Below are positions 8,872 to 19,196 of a stretch of DNA of 64,000 bases, piece by piece. Positions within the stretch are counted from its first letter, which is position 1. Every line of letters starts with the position of its first letter. The position numbers were made by a program, and so were the translations under genes. The stretch covers positions 2,574,097 to 2,638,096 of the forward strand of contig NC_011726.1 in NCBI RefSeq assembly GCF_000021805.1. Reading direction: 5' to 3'. A model generated the notes under the pieces. The model searched no databases. It saw only the letters and a list, made by a program, of their open reading frames with translations, and was not told where the DNA came from. The stretch is from Rippkaea orientalis PCC 8801. Its GTDB lineage: Bacteria; Cyanobacteriota; Cyanobacteriia; Cyanobacteriales; Microcystaceae.

Positions 8872-9299
8872 AATTTAGGCGAATTTAAAGCGTGTCAACC
8901 TATCGCTTTGAGTTTGTATTAAGGTTGATCCTAACACAAACGGGTTCTCAATCATTAGGGTATAGTTTCTCCTGCCCATCAAAAGATATAATCAATAACG
9001 ATATTTAATCTGATGGGTTAAGCTAAGGATAAAGACTTACTACTAGAAAGGTTCGTAGTCAGGGCTTTAGCCCTTATTATAAAAATCTTTAAAGAACTGA
9101 AAAATTATGATAATTATTGATTTATTGATAACACTGCTTATTTAATTTGAATGATAGATTTGATGGAGTTTTACAGGAAGTTATTTAGGATGGAACTAGG
9201 ACTTTAGACCTATTTTAGACCAAAAAAGTTGAGGATTTAACTAAAAGTTAGTAGTCAGTGCTTTAGACCTATTTTAGTCCTAAAGCACTGACTAAGAAC
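8872..9299. other. gene-free region with related inverted motifs
   Basis: No ORF of note. Three related stretches occur: near 9054 (GTAGTCAGGGCTTTAGCCC), near 9197 (GGACTTTAGACCTATTTTAG) and the strong inverted repeat at 9252-9294. The core ctttagacctattttag appears twice (about 9202 and 9261). These look like decayed copies of a small interspersed repeat. Confidence 0.6.
9252..9294 (-). terminator. perfect 15-bp inverted repeat just downstream of metH
   Basis: Arms TAGTCAGTGCTTTAG at 9252-9266 and its exact complement at 9280-9294 enclose a 13-base loop. The hairpin starts five bases after the metH stop on the minus strand. The following run of T is weak (CTAACTTTTAG), so it may act as a terminator or mRNA end-protector, or be a mobile palindrome that landed there. 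Confidence 0.5.
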
Positions 9300-12200
9300 C
9301 TAAGCATTAAAATATTTAGCCACAGGATGATAGGTAATAATCGCGGTGGTAGACTGTTCAGGATAGATTTGTTCACTTTCATCCATGTACATATTAATGC
9401 GATCGCAGCCTAATATTTCCAATTGTTTATATTGATCTTGAATATTAGGACAAGCAGGGTATCCGAAGCTGTAGCGGGAACCTTGATAATGCTGTTGTAG
9501 CATTTCTCGAATATTATCAGGTTCTTTGTCGCCAAATCCTAATTCCCGGCGAATTTTAGCGTGTGTCCATTCTGCTAACGCTTCGGCAGTTTGGACAGCC
9601 ATCCCATGGTAATAGAGATAATTCGTGTAATCATTACTAGCAAAGAGTTTTTGAGCGTATTCTGTAGCAATTTCCCCAACTGTTACTGCTTGCATCGGAA
9701 ATACGTCGGTTAACCCTGATTCTTTGGGTGCAAAAAAGTCGGCAATACACAAGCGACGGCCAGATTTTTGTCGGGGAAAATCAATTACCCAAATGGGGTC
9801 GATAGTTTCGGGGATTTTGTTATTATTGTTTTGGACAATTTCGGGGTCATAGACTAACAAGCTATTTCCTTGAGACTGACAAGGAAAATATCCATAAATA
9901 ACCGTCGGATGTAACAGGTTATCGGTAATAACTTTCTGTTTCCATTCCTCTAAAATAGGATAAACTTTTTCAGCTAAAAATTGCTCGTATTCTTCCCGTG
10001 ACTGTTCTTGGGGTTTGCGGAATTGCCATTGACCTGCAATTAAGGCTTGTAGATCTAAATACCAGAAAATTTCCGTTAAGTCAAACTCTTGTGGTTTTAA
10101 GAGTTTAGTTCCCCAAAAAGGAGGTGTTGCGGGTTCTATTAATTCTACCGCTTCTGACCGTTTGGTATCAACAACTTTTGGTGTTTCTGAGGTAGCAGAT
10201 TTACCGTTTTTCTCTGATATTTTAGCGGCTGCTTTTTCTGCCCTTTCTTCTTGAAAGACGCTATTATTATCGTTAAAGTCTCCTAAAAATCCCTGTAAAT
10301 CATCCCAACTGTTGGTTGATTTGGCTGGCATTAATTTGTCCATAAAGTGTAAATCCGAAAAGGCATCTTTACCATAAACGACTTTACCTTTATAGGTATT
10401 TTGACAATCTTCATAGACAAATTTTGGGGTTAATGCAGCACCTCCTAAAATCACAGGAACCGTAATTCCTCGTTCATTAAATACCTCTAAATTATCCTTC
10501 ATAAAAGCCGTTGATTTCACCAATAACCCACTCATAGCAATACAGTCTGCTTTGTGTTCTTGGTATGCTTGGATAATATTTTCAACAGGTTGTTTAATCC
10601 CTAAATTAATCACTTTATAACCATTATTAGAGAGGATAATATCCACCAGGTTTTTACCAATGTCATGAACATCCCCTTTAACCGTGGCAATAATAAAGGT
10701 TCCTTTGCCACTACCATCACTATCTGCTTTATCCATAAAGGGTTCTAAATAAGCTACCGCAGCTTTCATGGTTTGGGCAGATTGTAACACAAAGGGGAGT
10801 TGCATTTGTCCTGAACCAAATAACTCACCCACTACTTTCATTCCATCTAGTAAAAAGATGTTAATTATATCGAGGGGAGGATGTTGCTTTAACGCTTCTG
10901 CTAAGGTGTCTTCTAACCCCAACCTTTCCCCATCAATAATATGCTGCTTGAGTCGTTCTTCCAGGGATAAATTAGCGGTTTGTGAGGCATCTTTTTTAGT
11001 GGTTTTACCCGCAAAGACTTCCGTTAATTTAGTCAAGGGATCATAGACGCAAATATCTCCCTCAAAACGACGGTTATCATAGATCAAATCTCGACAAATT
11101 TCTTGATATTCGGGTTCAATTTTCGCTAAGGGTAGGATTTTACTCGCGCTAACAATTGCACCGTCTAACCCTACTTGCATTGCTTCGTATAAAAACACTG
11201 AATTAAGGACTTGTCGCGCAGCAGCATTTAACCCAAAAGAAATATTAGAAATGCCTAATAAAATATGGCATCCGGGTAACTCTTCTCGAATACGACGAAT
11301 AGATTCAATCGTTGCTTTGCCGTTTTCTCTGTCTTCTTCTATCCCTGTAGAAATAGGTAACGCTAGGGGATCAAAAAAGATTTCATGGGGAGGTATTCCG
11401 TAGTCTATAGCTGCATTGTAAGCACGTTTTGCAATTTCAAATTTCTTATCAGCAGTACGTCCCATTCCCTCTTCATCGATAGTTCCAACGACTACTCCTG
11501 CACCATATTTTTTGGCTAAGTCTAACACTTTTAAGAAGCGTTCTTCTCCATCTTCATAGTTAGTAGAATTGAGAATACATTTCCCTCCTGCTACCTTTAA
11601 CCCGGCTTCCATTTTCTGCCATTCTGTTGAGTCAAGCATCAAAGGTAGGGTAACATTATTGACTAAACGGGAAGCTAATTCGTGCATATCTTGCACCCCA
11701 TCTCGTCCTACATAGTCAACGTTAACATCTAAAATGTGTGCTCCTTCTTTAACCTGAGATTTTGCCAAAGAGACTAAACTATCCCAGTCTTCAACATTGA
11801 GTAAGTCGCGGCATTTCTTAGAACCACTCGCGTTTAATCTTTCGCCAACAATTAAAAATGAATTATCTTGAATATAGGGTTGAGTGCTATAAATTGAAGC
11901 AGCAGACGGTTCATAAATCGGATGACGTTCTTTAGGGGTTAACCCTTGAGAAAGTTCTGCTAAAGCTTTAATATGATCGGGACGGGTTCCACAACATCCC
12001 CCAATAATTTGCACTCCTAAATCTTCAATAAAGTGCATTAATGCCATTTTCAATTCAACGGGAGTGAGGCGATAATGTGCCTTGCCTCCAATATTTTCAG
12101 GGAGTCCCGCATTGGGAATACAAGACACAATAAAAGGAGAATGTTCTGATAAATATTTAATGTGTTCTTTCATCTGTTCGGGACCGGTGGCACAATTGAG

Positions 12201-12875
12201 TCCCAAAATATCAATATTATAGGGTTCTAAAATGGCTAATGCTGCACTAATTTCTGTCCCCACTAACATCGTTCCCATGGTTTCCATCGTAATAGAAACC
12301 ATGATAGGAATACGATTACCTTTTTTCTCAAAAACCTCTTCAACTGCGTTTAAAGCTGCTTTAATTTGCAGCACATCCTGACAAGTTTCAATAATGAATA
12401 AATCTGCACCCCCATCATATAACCCTTCTGCTTGTTCAACGTAGGCATTTTTTAATGTATCAAAGTCAATATGTCCCAAGGTTGGTAACTTGGTTCCCGG
12501 CCCCATAGAACCCGCCACAAAACGGGGTTTTTCTGGGGTAGAATAGTCTTGAGCTAATCTCTTGGCAATTTCCGTTGCTTTTTTGTTGAGATAATAGGCT
12601 TTATCGGCTAAATCATACTCTGCAAGGACAATAGAAGTTCCCCCAAAGGTGTCGGTTTCAATGACATCTGCACCCACTTCTAAAAAGCCTCTATGAACCT
12701 TTTCAACCGCTTCTGGTTTAGTATGGACGAGGTATTCATTACATCCTTCGTATTCTGGTCCCCCAAAGTCTTCTGCGGTCAAATTTTGGGTTTGTAGGGA
12801 GGTTCCTGTCGCACCATCAAAGACAAGGACGGGACGCTTAGGACTGTTGAGGTAGTTAAGAAAGGTGCTATTCAT
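9300..12875 (-). CDS. metH: cobalamin-dependent methionine synthase
   Basis: MetH transfers a methyl group from 5-methyltetrahydrofolate through cobalamin to homocysteine. All four modules are visible in 1191 residues: the homocysteine domain (1 to about 330) with the zinc-binding [11 protein letters not shown], the pterin-binding domain beginning at [16 protein letters not shown], the B12 domain with the DVHDIGKN (DxHxxG) cobalt-ligand motif, and the C-terminal AdoMet reactivation domain with FGYPACPN. The start [15 protein letters not shown] precedes the first motif (DGATGT) at the usual distance. Gene order around it is not informative. Other genes of the same metabolism in the window are a homocysteine-biosynthesis protein at 58042 and cobO at 52982. 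Confidence 0.96.
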   Translation of the reverse strand: MNSTFLNYLNSPKRPVLVFDGATGTSLQTQNLTAEDFGGPEYEGCNEYLVHTKPEAVEKVHRGFLEVGADVIETDTFGGTSIVLAEYDLADKAYYLNKKATEIAKRLAQDYSTPEKPRFVAGSMGPGTKLPTLGHIDFDTLKNAYVEQAEGLYDGGADLFIIETCQDVLQIKAALNAVEEVFEKKGNRIPIMVSITMETMGTMLVGTEISAALAILEPYNIDILGLNCATGPEQMKEHIKYLSEHSPFIVSCIPNAGLPENIGGKAHYRLTPVELKMALMHFIEDLGVQIIGGCCGTRPDHIKALAELSQGLTPKERHPIYEPSAASIYSTQPYIQDNSFLIVGERLNASGSKKCRDLLNVEDWDSLVSLAKSQVKEGAHILDVNVDYVGRDGVQDMHELASRLVNNVTLPLMLDSTEWQKMEAGLKVAGGKCILNSTNYEDGEERFLKVLDLAKKYGAGVVVGTIDEEGMGRTADKKFEIAKRAYNAAIDYGIPPHEIFFDPLALPISTGIEEDRENGKATIESIRRIREELPGCHILLGISNISFGLNAAARQVLNSVFLYEAMQVGLDGAIVSASKILPLAKIEPEYQEICRDLIYDNRRFEGDICVYDPLTKLTEVFAGKTTKKDASQTANLSLEERLKQHIIDGERLGLEDTLAEALKQHPPLDIINIFLLDGMKVVGELFGSGQMQLPFVLQSAQTMKAAVAYLEPFMDKADSDGSGKGTFIIATVKGDVHDIGKNLVDIILSNNGYKVINLGIKQPVENIIQAYQEHKADCIAMSGLLVKSTAFMKDNLEVFNERGITVPVILGGAALTPKFVYEDCQNTYKGKVVYGKDAFSDLHFMDKLMPAKSTNSWDDLQGFLGDFNDNNSVFQEERAEKAAAKISEKNGKSATSETPKVVDTKRSEAVELIEPATPPFWGTKLLKPQEFDLTEIFWYLDLQALIAGQWQFRKPQEQSREEYEQFLAEKVYPILEEWKQKVITDNLLHPTVIYGYFPCQSQGNSLLVYDPEIVQNNNNKIPETIDPIWVIDFPRQKSGRRLCIADFFAPKESGLTDVFPMQAVTVGEIATEYAQKLFASNDYTNYLYYHGMAVQTAEALAEWTHAKIRRELGFGDKEPDNIREMLQQHYQGSRYSFGYPACPNIQDQYKQLEILGCDRINMYMDESEQIYPEQSTTAIITYHPVAKYFNA

Positions 12876-13427
12876 GGATGTGATAGAGTGGCAGGTTAAA
12901 TGATTAAGGTTTATTATAAAAAATATCTTAACTTAGGGAAACCCCTTACTAACAGTCTATCTGTAAATTGTCTATATTATCAAAATCTCTAATCTGTTAA
13001 GCACTTAAGTTGGTATGTGGAAACAAAACAATGGGCAATAGTACAGTTTATCAGCTTTTGCTAATAATTTTAAGATATGGAGTTCTAATTCGTATTAGCT
13101 TAGATTTCCCTATATTATATTCCTCTTCTCAAGATTTCAGAAGGAACTTTTGTTGATGTTTTTGGGGCAATTCATAAATTTTAGCACATAATATTATTAT
13201 GTTCCTACAGATAAATTTTCTTAGGGATTGAACACCTTCAATTTTCATTGATTTTGGTAAACTCTAGGGAGATGGCGAAAAGCTTAATTCTATTGGATTT
13301 TGTGGGTAAAATACTATTATGACGCTACAGATTTTGATAATAGGTTATGACCCAATAAATTAGCAAAACTTTAATTAATATAGCGAAAAATCGTTTATGA
13401 TGTTCTAAGTAACTAACCGACACCATA
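12876..13427. other. 552-bp divergent intergenic region between metH and menG
   Basis: No ORF. It must hold the promoters of both divergent genes. On the minus strand a TATAAT hexamer at 12913-12918 sits about 38 bp before the metH start, without a good -35 match. Two similar 20-bp stretches (near 13192 and 13311, both with ATTATG and CTACAGAT) may be a decayed repeat. I looked for a SAM, SAH or cobalamin riboswitch ahead of metH and saw none. Confidence 0.5.
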
Positions 13428-14138
13428 ATGACCGATCACACTTGGCATTCTGCCAGCGAAATTCAGGGTATCTTCGATCGCATTGCCCCTGTTTATGATC
13501 AATTAAACAATAGTCTAAGTTTAGGACAGCATCGCATCTGGAAGCTAATGGCTGTTAAATGGAGTGAACCCCAGTTAGGAGACGTTGGGTTAGATGTTTG
13601 TTGCGGAAGTGGAGATTTATCCCAATTATTAGCCCGTCAAGTCGGAAAAACCGGACGAGTAGTGGGATTAGATTTTTCTAAAGAACAATTAGCGATCGCT
13701 TGTCAACGTAGTCAGGAAAAATACCCCTTTCTTCCCTTAGAATGGGTTGAAGGAGATGCCCTCAATTTGCCCTTTGAGGATAATACCTTTAATTGCGCCA
13801 CCATGGGCTATGGCTTGCGGAATGTGACTGATATTCCCCGTTGTTTAGAGGAATTACATCGCGTCCTGAAATTAGGAGCAAAAGTCGCTATTTTAGACTT
13901 CCACCGTCCCCCTCAAGCGTTAATGCGTCGTTTTCAAGAATGGTACTTGCAAACCTTCGTTGTCCCTACCGCAGAAAAATTCGGGTTAACCGAAGAATAC
14001 GCCTATATTAACCCTAGTTTAGAACGATTTCCCACTGGTCTCGAACAGGTTAATCTAGCCTATCAAGCTGGATTTACCCATGCTATCCATTATCCTATTA
14101 CGATGGGTATGATGGGGGTTTTAGTAGCCACTAAGTAG
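13428..14138 (+). CDS. menG: demethylphylloquinone/ubiquinone-type methyltransferase
   Basis: A 236-residue UbiE/COQ5-family methyltransferase. In cyanobacteria this enzyme methylates 2-phytyl-1,4-naphthoquinone, the last step of phylloquinone synthesis for photosystem I. The family signature YDQLNNSLSLGQHRIWK is at about 25-41, the SAM-binding motif I LDVCCGSGDL follows near 62-71 and GLDFSKEQL gives the acidic residue of motif II. Length and start fit the family. Naming it menG rather than ubiE rests on the cyanobacterial background, not on the sequence alone. Confidence 0.93.
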   Translation: MTDHTWHSASEIQGIFDRIAPVYDQLNNSLSLGQHRIWKLMAVKWSEPQLGDVGLDVCCGSGDLSQLLARQVGKTGRVVGLDFSKEQLAIACQRSQEKYPFLPLEWVEGDALNLPFEDNTFNCATMGYGLRNVTDIPRCLEELHRVLKLGAKVAILDFHRPPQALMRRFQEWYLQTFVVPTAEKFGLTEEYAYINPSLERFPTGLEQVNLAYQAGFTHAIHYPITMGMMGVLVATK

Positions 14139-14153
14139 AGAAGATGGGAAGTA

Positions 14154-14182
14154 TTAACTTTTGACTTCTAACTTCTGACTTC
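14154..14182. repeat. short tandem tract (GACTTCTAACTTCTGACTTC type)
   Basis: A dispersed low-complexity tract of the ACTTCTGACTTC type. The complementary form (GAAGTCAGAAGTC) occurs at about 28499-28525 and 32147. Such tracts are common between genes in cyanobacteria. Confidence 0.7.
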
Positions 14183-14236
14183 AAAGAGTGGGGAAGAACT
14201 TTTGCCTGTTGACTATTGCCTATCGCCTATTTACTG

Positions 14237-14695
14237 ATGAGTGTTAAACAAGTTTTTGAACAATCAATTTTAATTAATGCCAGTGCTACAATTGTAGAGC
14301 AATGTATCACCAATTTAGACTTAATGCACCGTTGGTTAAATCCCGCTTTGAAGTGTGAACCGGTGAGAAAATGGTCAACAGATATCGGAGGAAAAAGTCG
14401 ATTTATTATTAAAATTCCTTTAATTAATCCAACTCTATATAGCCAAGTTGTAGAACGAGAACCCGGGTTAATTGTCTGGGAATTTGAAGGTTTTTTTAAA
14501 GGACGAGATCGCTGGGAATGTCAACCTCAATCTAGTGGAACGCTATTAATTAATCGCTTTGAATTTGAGATTCCTAACCCCCTGGTTGCTTGGGGATTTA
14601 ATCAGTTTGCAGCCAGTTGGACTAAACAAGATATGCAAGCACAATTAAGACGACTAAAAAGAGTCGCTGAAGGAGTTTATCAACAAGGGGCTTGA
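14237..14695 (+). CDS. SRPBCC (START-like) family protein
   Basis: About 152 residues from the ATG at 14237. The pattern of an opening beta strand (EQSILINASATIVEQCITN), a short helix pair (LMHRWLNPALKCEP) and a run of strands ending in a long C-terminal helix (TKQDMQAQLRRLKRVAEG) is that of the polyketide-cyclase/START fold, which binds a hydrophobic ligand. The frame is open upstream to 14216, but those codons fall in a dispersed TTGCCTATCGCC tract, so the later start is preferred. It lies 98 bp after menG on the same strand; a quinone- or lipid-linked role is possible but not shown. Confidence 0.7.
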   Translation: MSVKQVFEQSILINASATIVEQCITNLDLMHRWLNPALKCEPVRKWSTDIGGKSRFIIKIPLINPTLYSQVVEREPGLIVWEFEGFFKGRDRWECQPQSSGTLLINRFEFEIPNPLVAWGFNQFAASWTKQDMQAQLRRLKRVAEGVYQQGA

Positions 14696-14900
14696 CACTC
14701 TATATTTTAACATAGGGGTTAAAAAATTTTACTTAGGTACTTATCTCTCGTTGCGGGACTCTGTAAAATGTCTACCTCTGAGTTGTTAAACTTGATGAAG
14801 TGGGTTAACTTAAAATTGAACAAATTATCTTCCCAATATCTCTTAATCAAGTCAACGACAATTATCAAGAATTTCTCTAAGGGTTATGTGTAGCAAAAAC

Positions 14901-15338
14901 ATGACAAGTAACTTATACGACGAAGATTACAATCTGTGGTCAGACCAACAGATTGCCGCCTTAAAAAATCGAGATGTTGACGCACTTGACTGGGACAATT
15001 TAGCGTCAGATTTAGACTATCCAAAGTATTGGATAGATCATCAGTTAGTCATGGTGATCAGTTCTTTGCTCGAACTTTATGGCGACTTTAACACCGAAGA
15101 TTTTGAGAAATACCATTGGAAAACCTTTGTAGACACAAACCGATTGATGCTTAATGGTGTCTTGGAAGATTGGCCACATTACTCTGACAAGATTAAGTCC
15201 GCTATTCCCAGAGCATATTTGAGTGCCGTTAATTTAATAGAGCGTCATTGCAAAACCAAAGGATTTGAGTTCAATTTTCCAGATACTTGTCCGTTTAGTT
15301 TTGAACAAATACTTGAAGATGGATGGTATCCTGTTTAA
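14901..15338 (+). CDS. DUF29 family protein
   Basis: About 145 residues from MTSNLYDEDYN. The opening YDEDYNLWSDQQIAALKNRD, the central helix DNLASDLDYPKYWIDHQLVMVISSLLELY and the ending CPFSFEQILEDGWYP all match the DUF29 family, a helical group greatly expanded in cyanobacteria with no established function. The frame is open five codons upstream (MCSKN), but the second methionine places the YDEDY motif at its normal distance. No partner gene is adjacent. Confidence 0.8.
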   Translation: MTSNLYDEDYNLWSDQQIAALKNRDVDALDWDNLASDLDYPKYWIDHQLVMVISSLLELYGDFNTEDFEKYHWKTFVDTNRLMLNGVLEDWPHYSDKIKSAIPRAYLSAVNLIERHCKTKGFEFNFPDTCPFSFEQILEDGWYPV

Positions 15339-15464
15339 GACAATGTTGGCAGAAGTCCCCAGCTACAATCTCTTTAGCTCAGGGGAACCCCGACAATACT
15401 AAATAACCCCATGATCTTTTTAGGGGTTTAGGGAACAGTCTAGATTATGGTTAATTGATGGTGC

Positions 15465-16172
15465 TTAATTATCGTAGCTTTTGCGACGACGGCTAACCAC
15501 TCCCGCAGCACCAACCGCTAATAACCCCAACAGAGTAGAAGGTTCAGGAATTTCACTAGCAGGGGATCCGGGTGGGGAATCTTGGTAAGTATAGGTAATC
15601 TGTAAACTAGCATCTGCTAGAATATTCGCTGTTTCTTCAAAGGGATTTCCCAATTTACTGACCGCAAGATTACTGCTAGCCTCGGCATTAAAAGTAACGT
15701 TTCCAGTACCAGTATATAAGCTAAAGAAACTTGGATCGATAAACCCAGAGTGAGTATCCGTTCCACTGATGTTTAAACTGAGTAAGGGGTTGGTAGCAGT
15801 CAGTCTTCCAGTGCCAATATTTTGTGTAGGAACAGTATTCAAGATAATAGAGCTATTTGGTCCATCTACAATGAGACTAGCACCGACCAGATCAATAGTC
15901 TGACCATAAGTAATATTGCTTGTTCCTGTTCGCCTTAAAGTGTATGTACCTTGTATGTTGCTAGTAACCATTACTTCAATGGACAGTAGTGGTTGTGTTC
16001 CGTTGTATTTAGGGACTATCAAGTTGTCAAAAAAGTCAGTATTTTGGAAACTGAAACTATCGGTATAGGTGAGGGTTCCCCCCAGGGATGGACTGGGACT
16101 CAAGGACAACAAAACAGTTGCACTGGTTAGGGTTAGACTACTGGTAATCAATGCTTTTTTCAAGAGTTTCAT
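15465..16172 (-). CDS. PEP-CTERM sorting-domain protein
   Basis: A 235-residue secreted protein. It has a signal peptide (MKKALITSSLTLTSATVLLS-like start with a basic front and hydrophobic core, ending near GG at about 31) and a beta-rich, Ser/Thr/Asn-rich body without recognised domain. It ends with EIPEPSTLLGLLAVGAAGVV and the basic tail SRRRKSYDN, a full PEP-CTERM signal. It is a probable substrate of cyanoexosortase A (26827). The gene is solitary and convergent with the DUF29 gene. Function of the mature protein is unknown. Confidence 0.88.
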   Translation of the reverse strand: MKLLKKALITSSLTLTSATVLLSLSPSPSLGGTLTYTDSFSFQNTDFFDNLIVPKYNGTQPLLSIEVMVTSNIQGTYTLRRTGTSNITYGQTIDLVGASLIVDGPNSSIILNTVPTQNIGTGRLTATNPLLSLNISGTDTHSGFIDPSFFSLYTGTGNVTFNAEASSNLAVSKLGNPFEETANILADASLQITYTYQDSPPGSPASEIPEPSTLLGLLAVGAAGVVSRRRKSYDN

Positions 16173-16567
16173 CTTAAGTGACTCCTTAAAGGGTGTTCTA
16201 GATTCACAAAATTATTAGAAAAATTTAGAAAATTGAGCTGTGAGAGAGATTAACACGGTAAATTAAGCTGTCTCATTTCTCAAATTTCTCCTAACTCATA
16301 CATAATCGTTAACTAATTTGTTTACAAATTTTAATTTTTGTAAAAAACTTATCGACCATCATAGCTAACTTAATAAAAATTGACAAGTACATATATCTAT
16401 GTGAAAGAATCACTATGTGTATGCAAGAAAGCGTTAAAGATTGTTTTAGGCTAATTAAGATAGATCTTGTCATCTTGAAACTATTTTGCGCAAAAGAAAT
16501 TTTTTAAAACCTGTCTTGACTTCTTCTTAAACTTGCTTTAACTCTTTTGGACAAACTATAACCAGTC
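16173..16567. other. leader of the PEP-CTERM gene and flank of the IS element
   Basis: About 395 bp, very AT-rich, with no ORF I would support. The part next to 16172 should hold the promoter of the minus-strand PEP-CTERM gene. The far end is the insertion site of the IS630-type element. I see no other structure. Confidence 0.5.
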
Positions 16568-17689
16568 TAAATGAATCGTGAAAATGCGTCATAGTTTTTA
16601 AAATCAGGAAGATTGAACAGTTTCTAATGAACGAAAAGTTGAAAAAGTCGTTTAACAATGGCAAAACTTTTCCCAAAACGATAAAATCTCCTTAATAATG
16701 TTTTGAGTTGCAACCAAATCGCTTCGACTGGATTTTCTTGAGGAGCATAAGGAGTAAAAAGACAACAGGTTACTCTCCAGTCTTCAGAATGTAAGTTTTG
16801 ATTTTCTTTTTGTAAAAACTGTTGCATTTCTTTCCCTCTATGATAAGTTGCACCATCCCAAATTAGTAAGATTTTTGCCGCGGGATTTTAACTCTGTACT
16901 TGTTTGACAAAATTAACAGTCTTTTCTCCATTTTTTTGTTGATAAGGAAGCAGGATAAATTCTTGAGTTAACAAGTTTAATGCTCCGTAATAAGTCTGTC
17001 TTTCTTTAGGATTTAAAAGGGGAATTTTTAACGGGTTTTTCCTTAAGTTCCAGAGGTATCCACAAATGTCATTCCAGTTGAGATGACATTCATCAACTAT
17101 ATACACAATCAGCTTTTCTGACTCAATCTCCTCTCGTCTGTTTTCCAGCATTTCTGCGATTTCTTGTTTTTTTTTCAAGTCACTTCTTCATTATATCGAG
17201 GATTGATTGGTTGCCCTTTTTCCCAAGAAATTTTTGTTTCTTTTAAAATTTGATAATAACTTTGAAGAGATTGATAAACTACGTCATACTTCTCGATTAA
17301 GTAAACTTCTAATTCAGAAATATCCCAAGCTTTTTGCTCAACTAACCACTCAATTACCTCGGCTCTTTCTGCGGAACTCAAGTAACTTTTCGTTCCTTTA
17401 TATCCTGATTTTAAGCCATCTATTCCTCCAAAATTCAAAGAATTAACCTATTTACTAATAAATCCTAATGAGACAGATAGGATTTCCTTAATCGCTTGAT
17501 AACGATAGCCTTCTAACACTAACTTCACAACTAAAGCTCTTTGGGTTTCTCGTCCATCAGTGGTCTTTTTTAAAAACTCTTTAATCAGGTTTATTTTCTT
17601 TTGATTTTCGGTTATCATATACTTTTCTGACTTTTGGTTACATCTTAAAGTTTACCTGAACATAGCTTTTTTTGTTCACGACTCATTTA
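16568..17689. mobile_element. degenerate IS630-family insertion sequence with terminal inverted repeats and TA duplication
   Basis: Terminal repeats are visible: CTAAATGAATCGTGAA at 16567 and, on the reverse strand from 17690, CTAAATGAGTCGTGAA. Each end includes a TA (16568-16569 and 17688-17689), as expected for IS630/Tc1-type elements, which duplicate a TA target. The element is about 1.12 kb, the normal size. The transposase inside is broken by two stops and a frameshift, so it cannot move on its own. Confidence 0.85.
16624..17618 (-). pseudogene. IS630-family transposase, broken
   Basis: Reading the minus strand from the ATG at 17618, the N-terminal helix-turn-helix (RALVVKLVLEGYRYQAIKEI) runs into an in-frame TAG at 17448-17450, then continues in the same frame (GGIDGLKSGYKG, a winged-helix block) to a TGA at 17175. 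A -1 shift near the A9 run at 17167-17175 restores the second half. A TAA at 16888-16890 interrupts that half once more. The DDE residues are still recognisable: YIVDECHLNW, LIWDGATYHRG and YAPQENPVEAIW. The A9 run lies after the ORF1 stop, so this is not a normal programmed frameshift. The gene is inactive. Confidence 0.88.
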
Positions 17690-17735
17690 GAACCCCTATA
17701 TACTAATCTGACACAAAATTAAAAATTTTGTCAAT

Positions 17736-17760
17736 CTAGTTTTAGGAAACCTAAAACTAG
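17736..17760 (-). terminator. perfect 11-bp hairpin downstream of coaE
   Basis: CTAGTTTTAGG and its complement flank an AAA loop. The hairpin lies 40 bp past the coaE stop and 46 bp outside the IS end. On the minus strand it is followed after 8 bp by an AT-rich run (AAAATTTTTAATTTT), which fits a weak intrinsic terminator for coaE. Confidence 0.5.
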
Positions 17761-17799
17761 ACAAATCCCTACCTTCTCAGCGTCAGACTTGCTATAGTT

Positions 17800-18387
17800 C
17801 TATAAATAACTATCAACCTGTTGATACAAAATCTCTAAAGTTGAAGAATTATCTAAAACAACATCAGCTTGAGTCACTTTTTCAACTAGAGGTGTTTGAC
17901 TATTAATCCTCCTAAGTGCCTGTTCTTCAGTCAATTGATTGCGTTTTATTAATCGCTTAATTTGTTGCTCAGAAGAACAATAGACAACCCAAATTTCTGT
18001 AACAAGATGGGTTAATTTAGCTTCAAATAATAAAGGGATCGAAAAAACGACAATGGGATTGTTTAGTTGCTTGAGTTTCTGTTCAAATTGTTGTCGAACA
18101 TAGGGATGAATTTGGCTTTCTAGCCATTTTTTTTCATCTAAATTATTAAAAATTATTTCTCCTAATACCTGACGATTTAACTCTCCATCAGGCAAACATA
18201 CCGACGCTCCATATCGCTCAAAAATAGTGTTTAAAATCGGCGAATTGGCTTTAACTGCCTCTCTTGCATAAAAATCCGCATCTAAAATTGGGATCTGATA
18301 CTGACGACTCAGATAGTCAGTAACCGTTGTTTTTCCAGTAGCAATTCCCCCAGTTAACCCGATAATTCTCCGTGATGGCAGACTCAT
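17800..18387 (-). CDS. coaE: dephospho-CoA kinase
   Basis: CoaE phosphorylates the 3' hydroxyl of dephospho-CoA, the last step of coenzyme A synthesis. The 195-residue protein starts with the P-loop GLTGGIATGKTTV (about 10-22), followed by the DADFYARE substrate motif and a lid region (RLIKRNQLTEEQALRRINSQ). The ending with QADVVLDNSSTLEIL is typical of the family. Length and start are normal. It is transcribed away from the zinc-ribbon gene at 18593 and has no operon partner in view. Confidence 0.95.
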   Translation of the reverse strand: MSLPSRRIIGLTGGIATGKTTVTDYLSRQYQIPILDADFYAREAVKANSPILNTIFERYGASVCLPDGELNRQVLGEIIFNNLDEKKWLESQIHPYVRQQFEQKLKQLNNPIVVFSIPLLFEAKLTHLVTEIWVVYCSSEQQIKRLIKRNQLTEEQALRRINSQTPLVEKVTQADVVLDNSSTLEILYQQVDSYL

Positions 18388-18434
18388 AACTGTATTATAC
18401 TCTTTTCATCAACTTGGACTACAGATTCGATATT

Positions 18435-18462
18435 GTAGGGGTCAACGGCCATTGACCCCTAG
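18435..18462. repeat. 28-bp interspersed palindrome, family A copy 1
   Basis: An almost perfect palindrome with half-site GTAGGGGTCAACGG; the right half has one change (CCATTGACC instead of CCGTTGACC). Related copies are at 22194, 40355 and, diverged, 61022. It lies in the spacer between coaE and the zinc-ribbon gene. Confidence 0.9.
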
Positions 18463-18592
18463 GAAAATGCGTAGCTAGACTTTTGGAAATTGGGATTAAT
18501 AATAATCTTAAGAATTTTACAATAAAATGAACGCGCTCTCTGAAGAGAATCTTAGCTAACCTAGAAGAAATAAGTCTGAATGAGATAGGAAT

Positions 18593-19015
18593 ATGGAGTC
18601 CCTAATCTGTCCTAAATGCGGGGGAAATCTTGAACAAATTATCTATCAAGGGATTGAAGTCGATCGCTGTTGTCAATGTGCCGGAATTTGGTTTGATTCA
18701 TTAGAAGCAGAACAGTTAAAAAATCGCAAAGGTTCGGAAACCATCGATCCCGGTTATGTCAAAAAAAATTCTGTATCAGAGTCCCTAGAAGAACCAATTA
18801 ATTGCCCACGATGCCAAGTTAGAATGATGAAAATGCTTGATTTTGATCAACATCCTATCTGGTATGAGATCTGTCTGAATTGTCAGGGTATCTGGTTTGA
18901 TGCTGGGGAATTTACCCAATTTAAACGCAATTTTAAGCAGCCAGGACTTCTGGTTCAAGCAATGAAGGTTTTAAGATACCCTTCCAAGATTAACCATCAA
19001 AAAATTGCCAAATGA
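18593..19015 (+). CDS. double zinc-ribbon (zf-TFIIB type) protein
   Basis: A 140-residue protein with two copies of one zinc-ribbon unit. The first is CPKCGGNL...CCQCAGIWFDSLEAEQL (about 5-43) and the second is CPRCQVRM...CLNCQGIWFDAGEFTQF (about 70-110). The spacing C-x2-C and C-x2-C-x-GIWFD is the zf-TFIIB family pattern. Such proteins are widespread and uncharacterised; a role in binding zinc or nucleic acid is only inferred. A 9-bp inverted repeat (TTTCAAATC at 19033, complement ending 19060) follows the stop without a T-run. Confidence 0.82.
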   Translation: MESLICPKCGGNLEQIIYQGIEVDRCCQCAGIWFDSLEAEQLKNRKGSETIDPGYVKKNSVSESLEEPINCPRCQVRMMKMLDFDQHPIWYEICLNCQGIWFDAGEFTQFKRNFKQPGLLVQAMKVLRYPSKINHQKIAK

Positions 19016-19196
19016 AAAAAGGGATCAAACCTTTTCAAATCCAACATTTCTGATTTGAAACAATAACCTATCCTCTCTATTCTATCCATAGAATAATTCT
19101 CATTAACCCAAGTTGCCACAATAACGAAAGTTGATCCCCCTAGACCTGTAAGATTGTTCTAATACTTACTGTTATTTTAAGGGGATATTTAACACC

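Noticed and set aside
12876-13427. Possible SAM, SAH or cobalamin riboswitch ahead of metH
   Set aside because: No conserved core (such as a B12-box or SAM-I stem pattern) could be recognised; a covariance search would settle it.
14768-14887. 40-codon frame starting MSTSELLNLMKWV before the DUF29 gene
   Set aside because: Short and low-complexity, with no start context or family; parts of two frames look equally coding-like, so it may be only a decayed fragment.
17167-17175. Programmed -1 frameshift at the A9 run in the transposase
   Set aside because: The ORF1 stop lies before the A run in the minus-strand direction, so slippage there could not rescue it, and two more stops exist.
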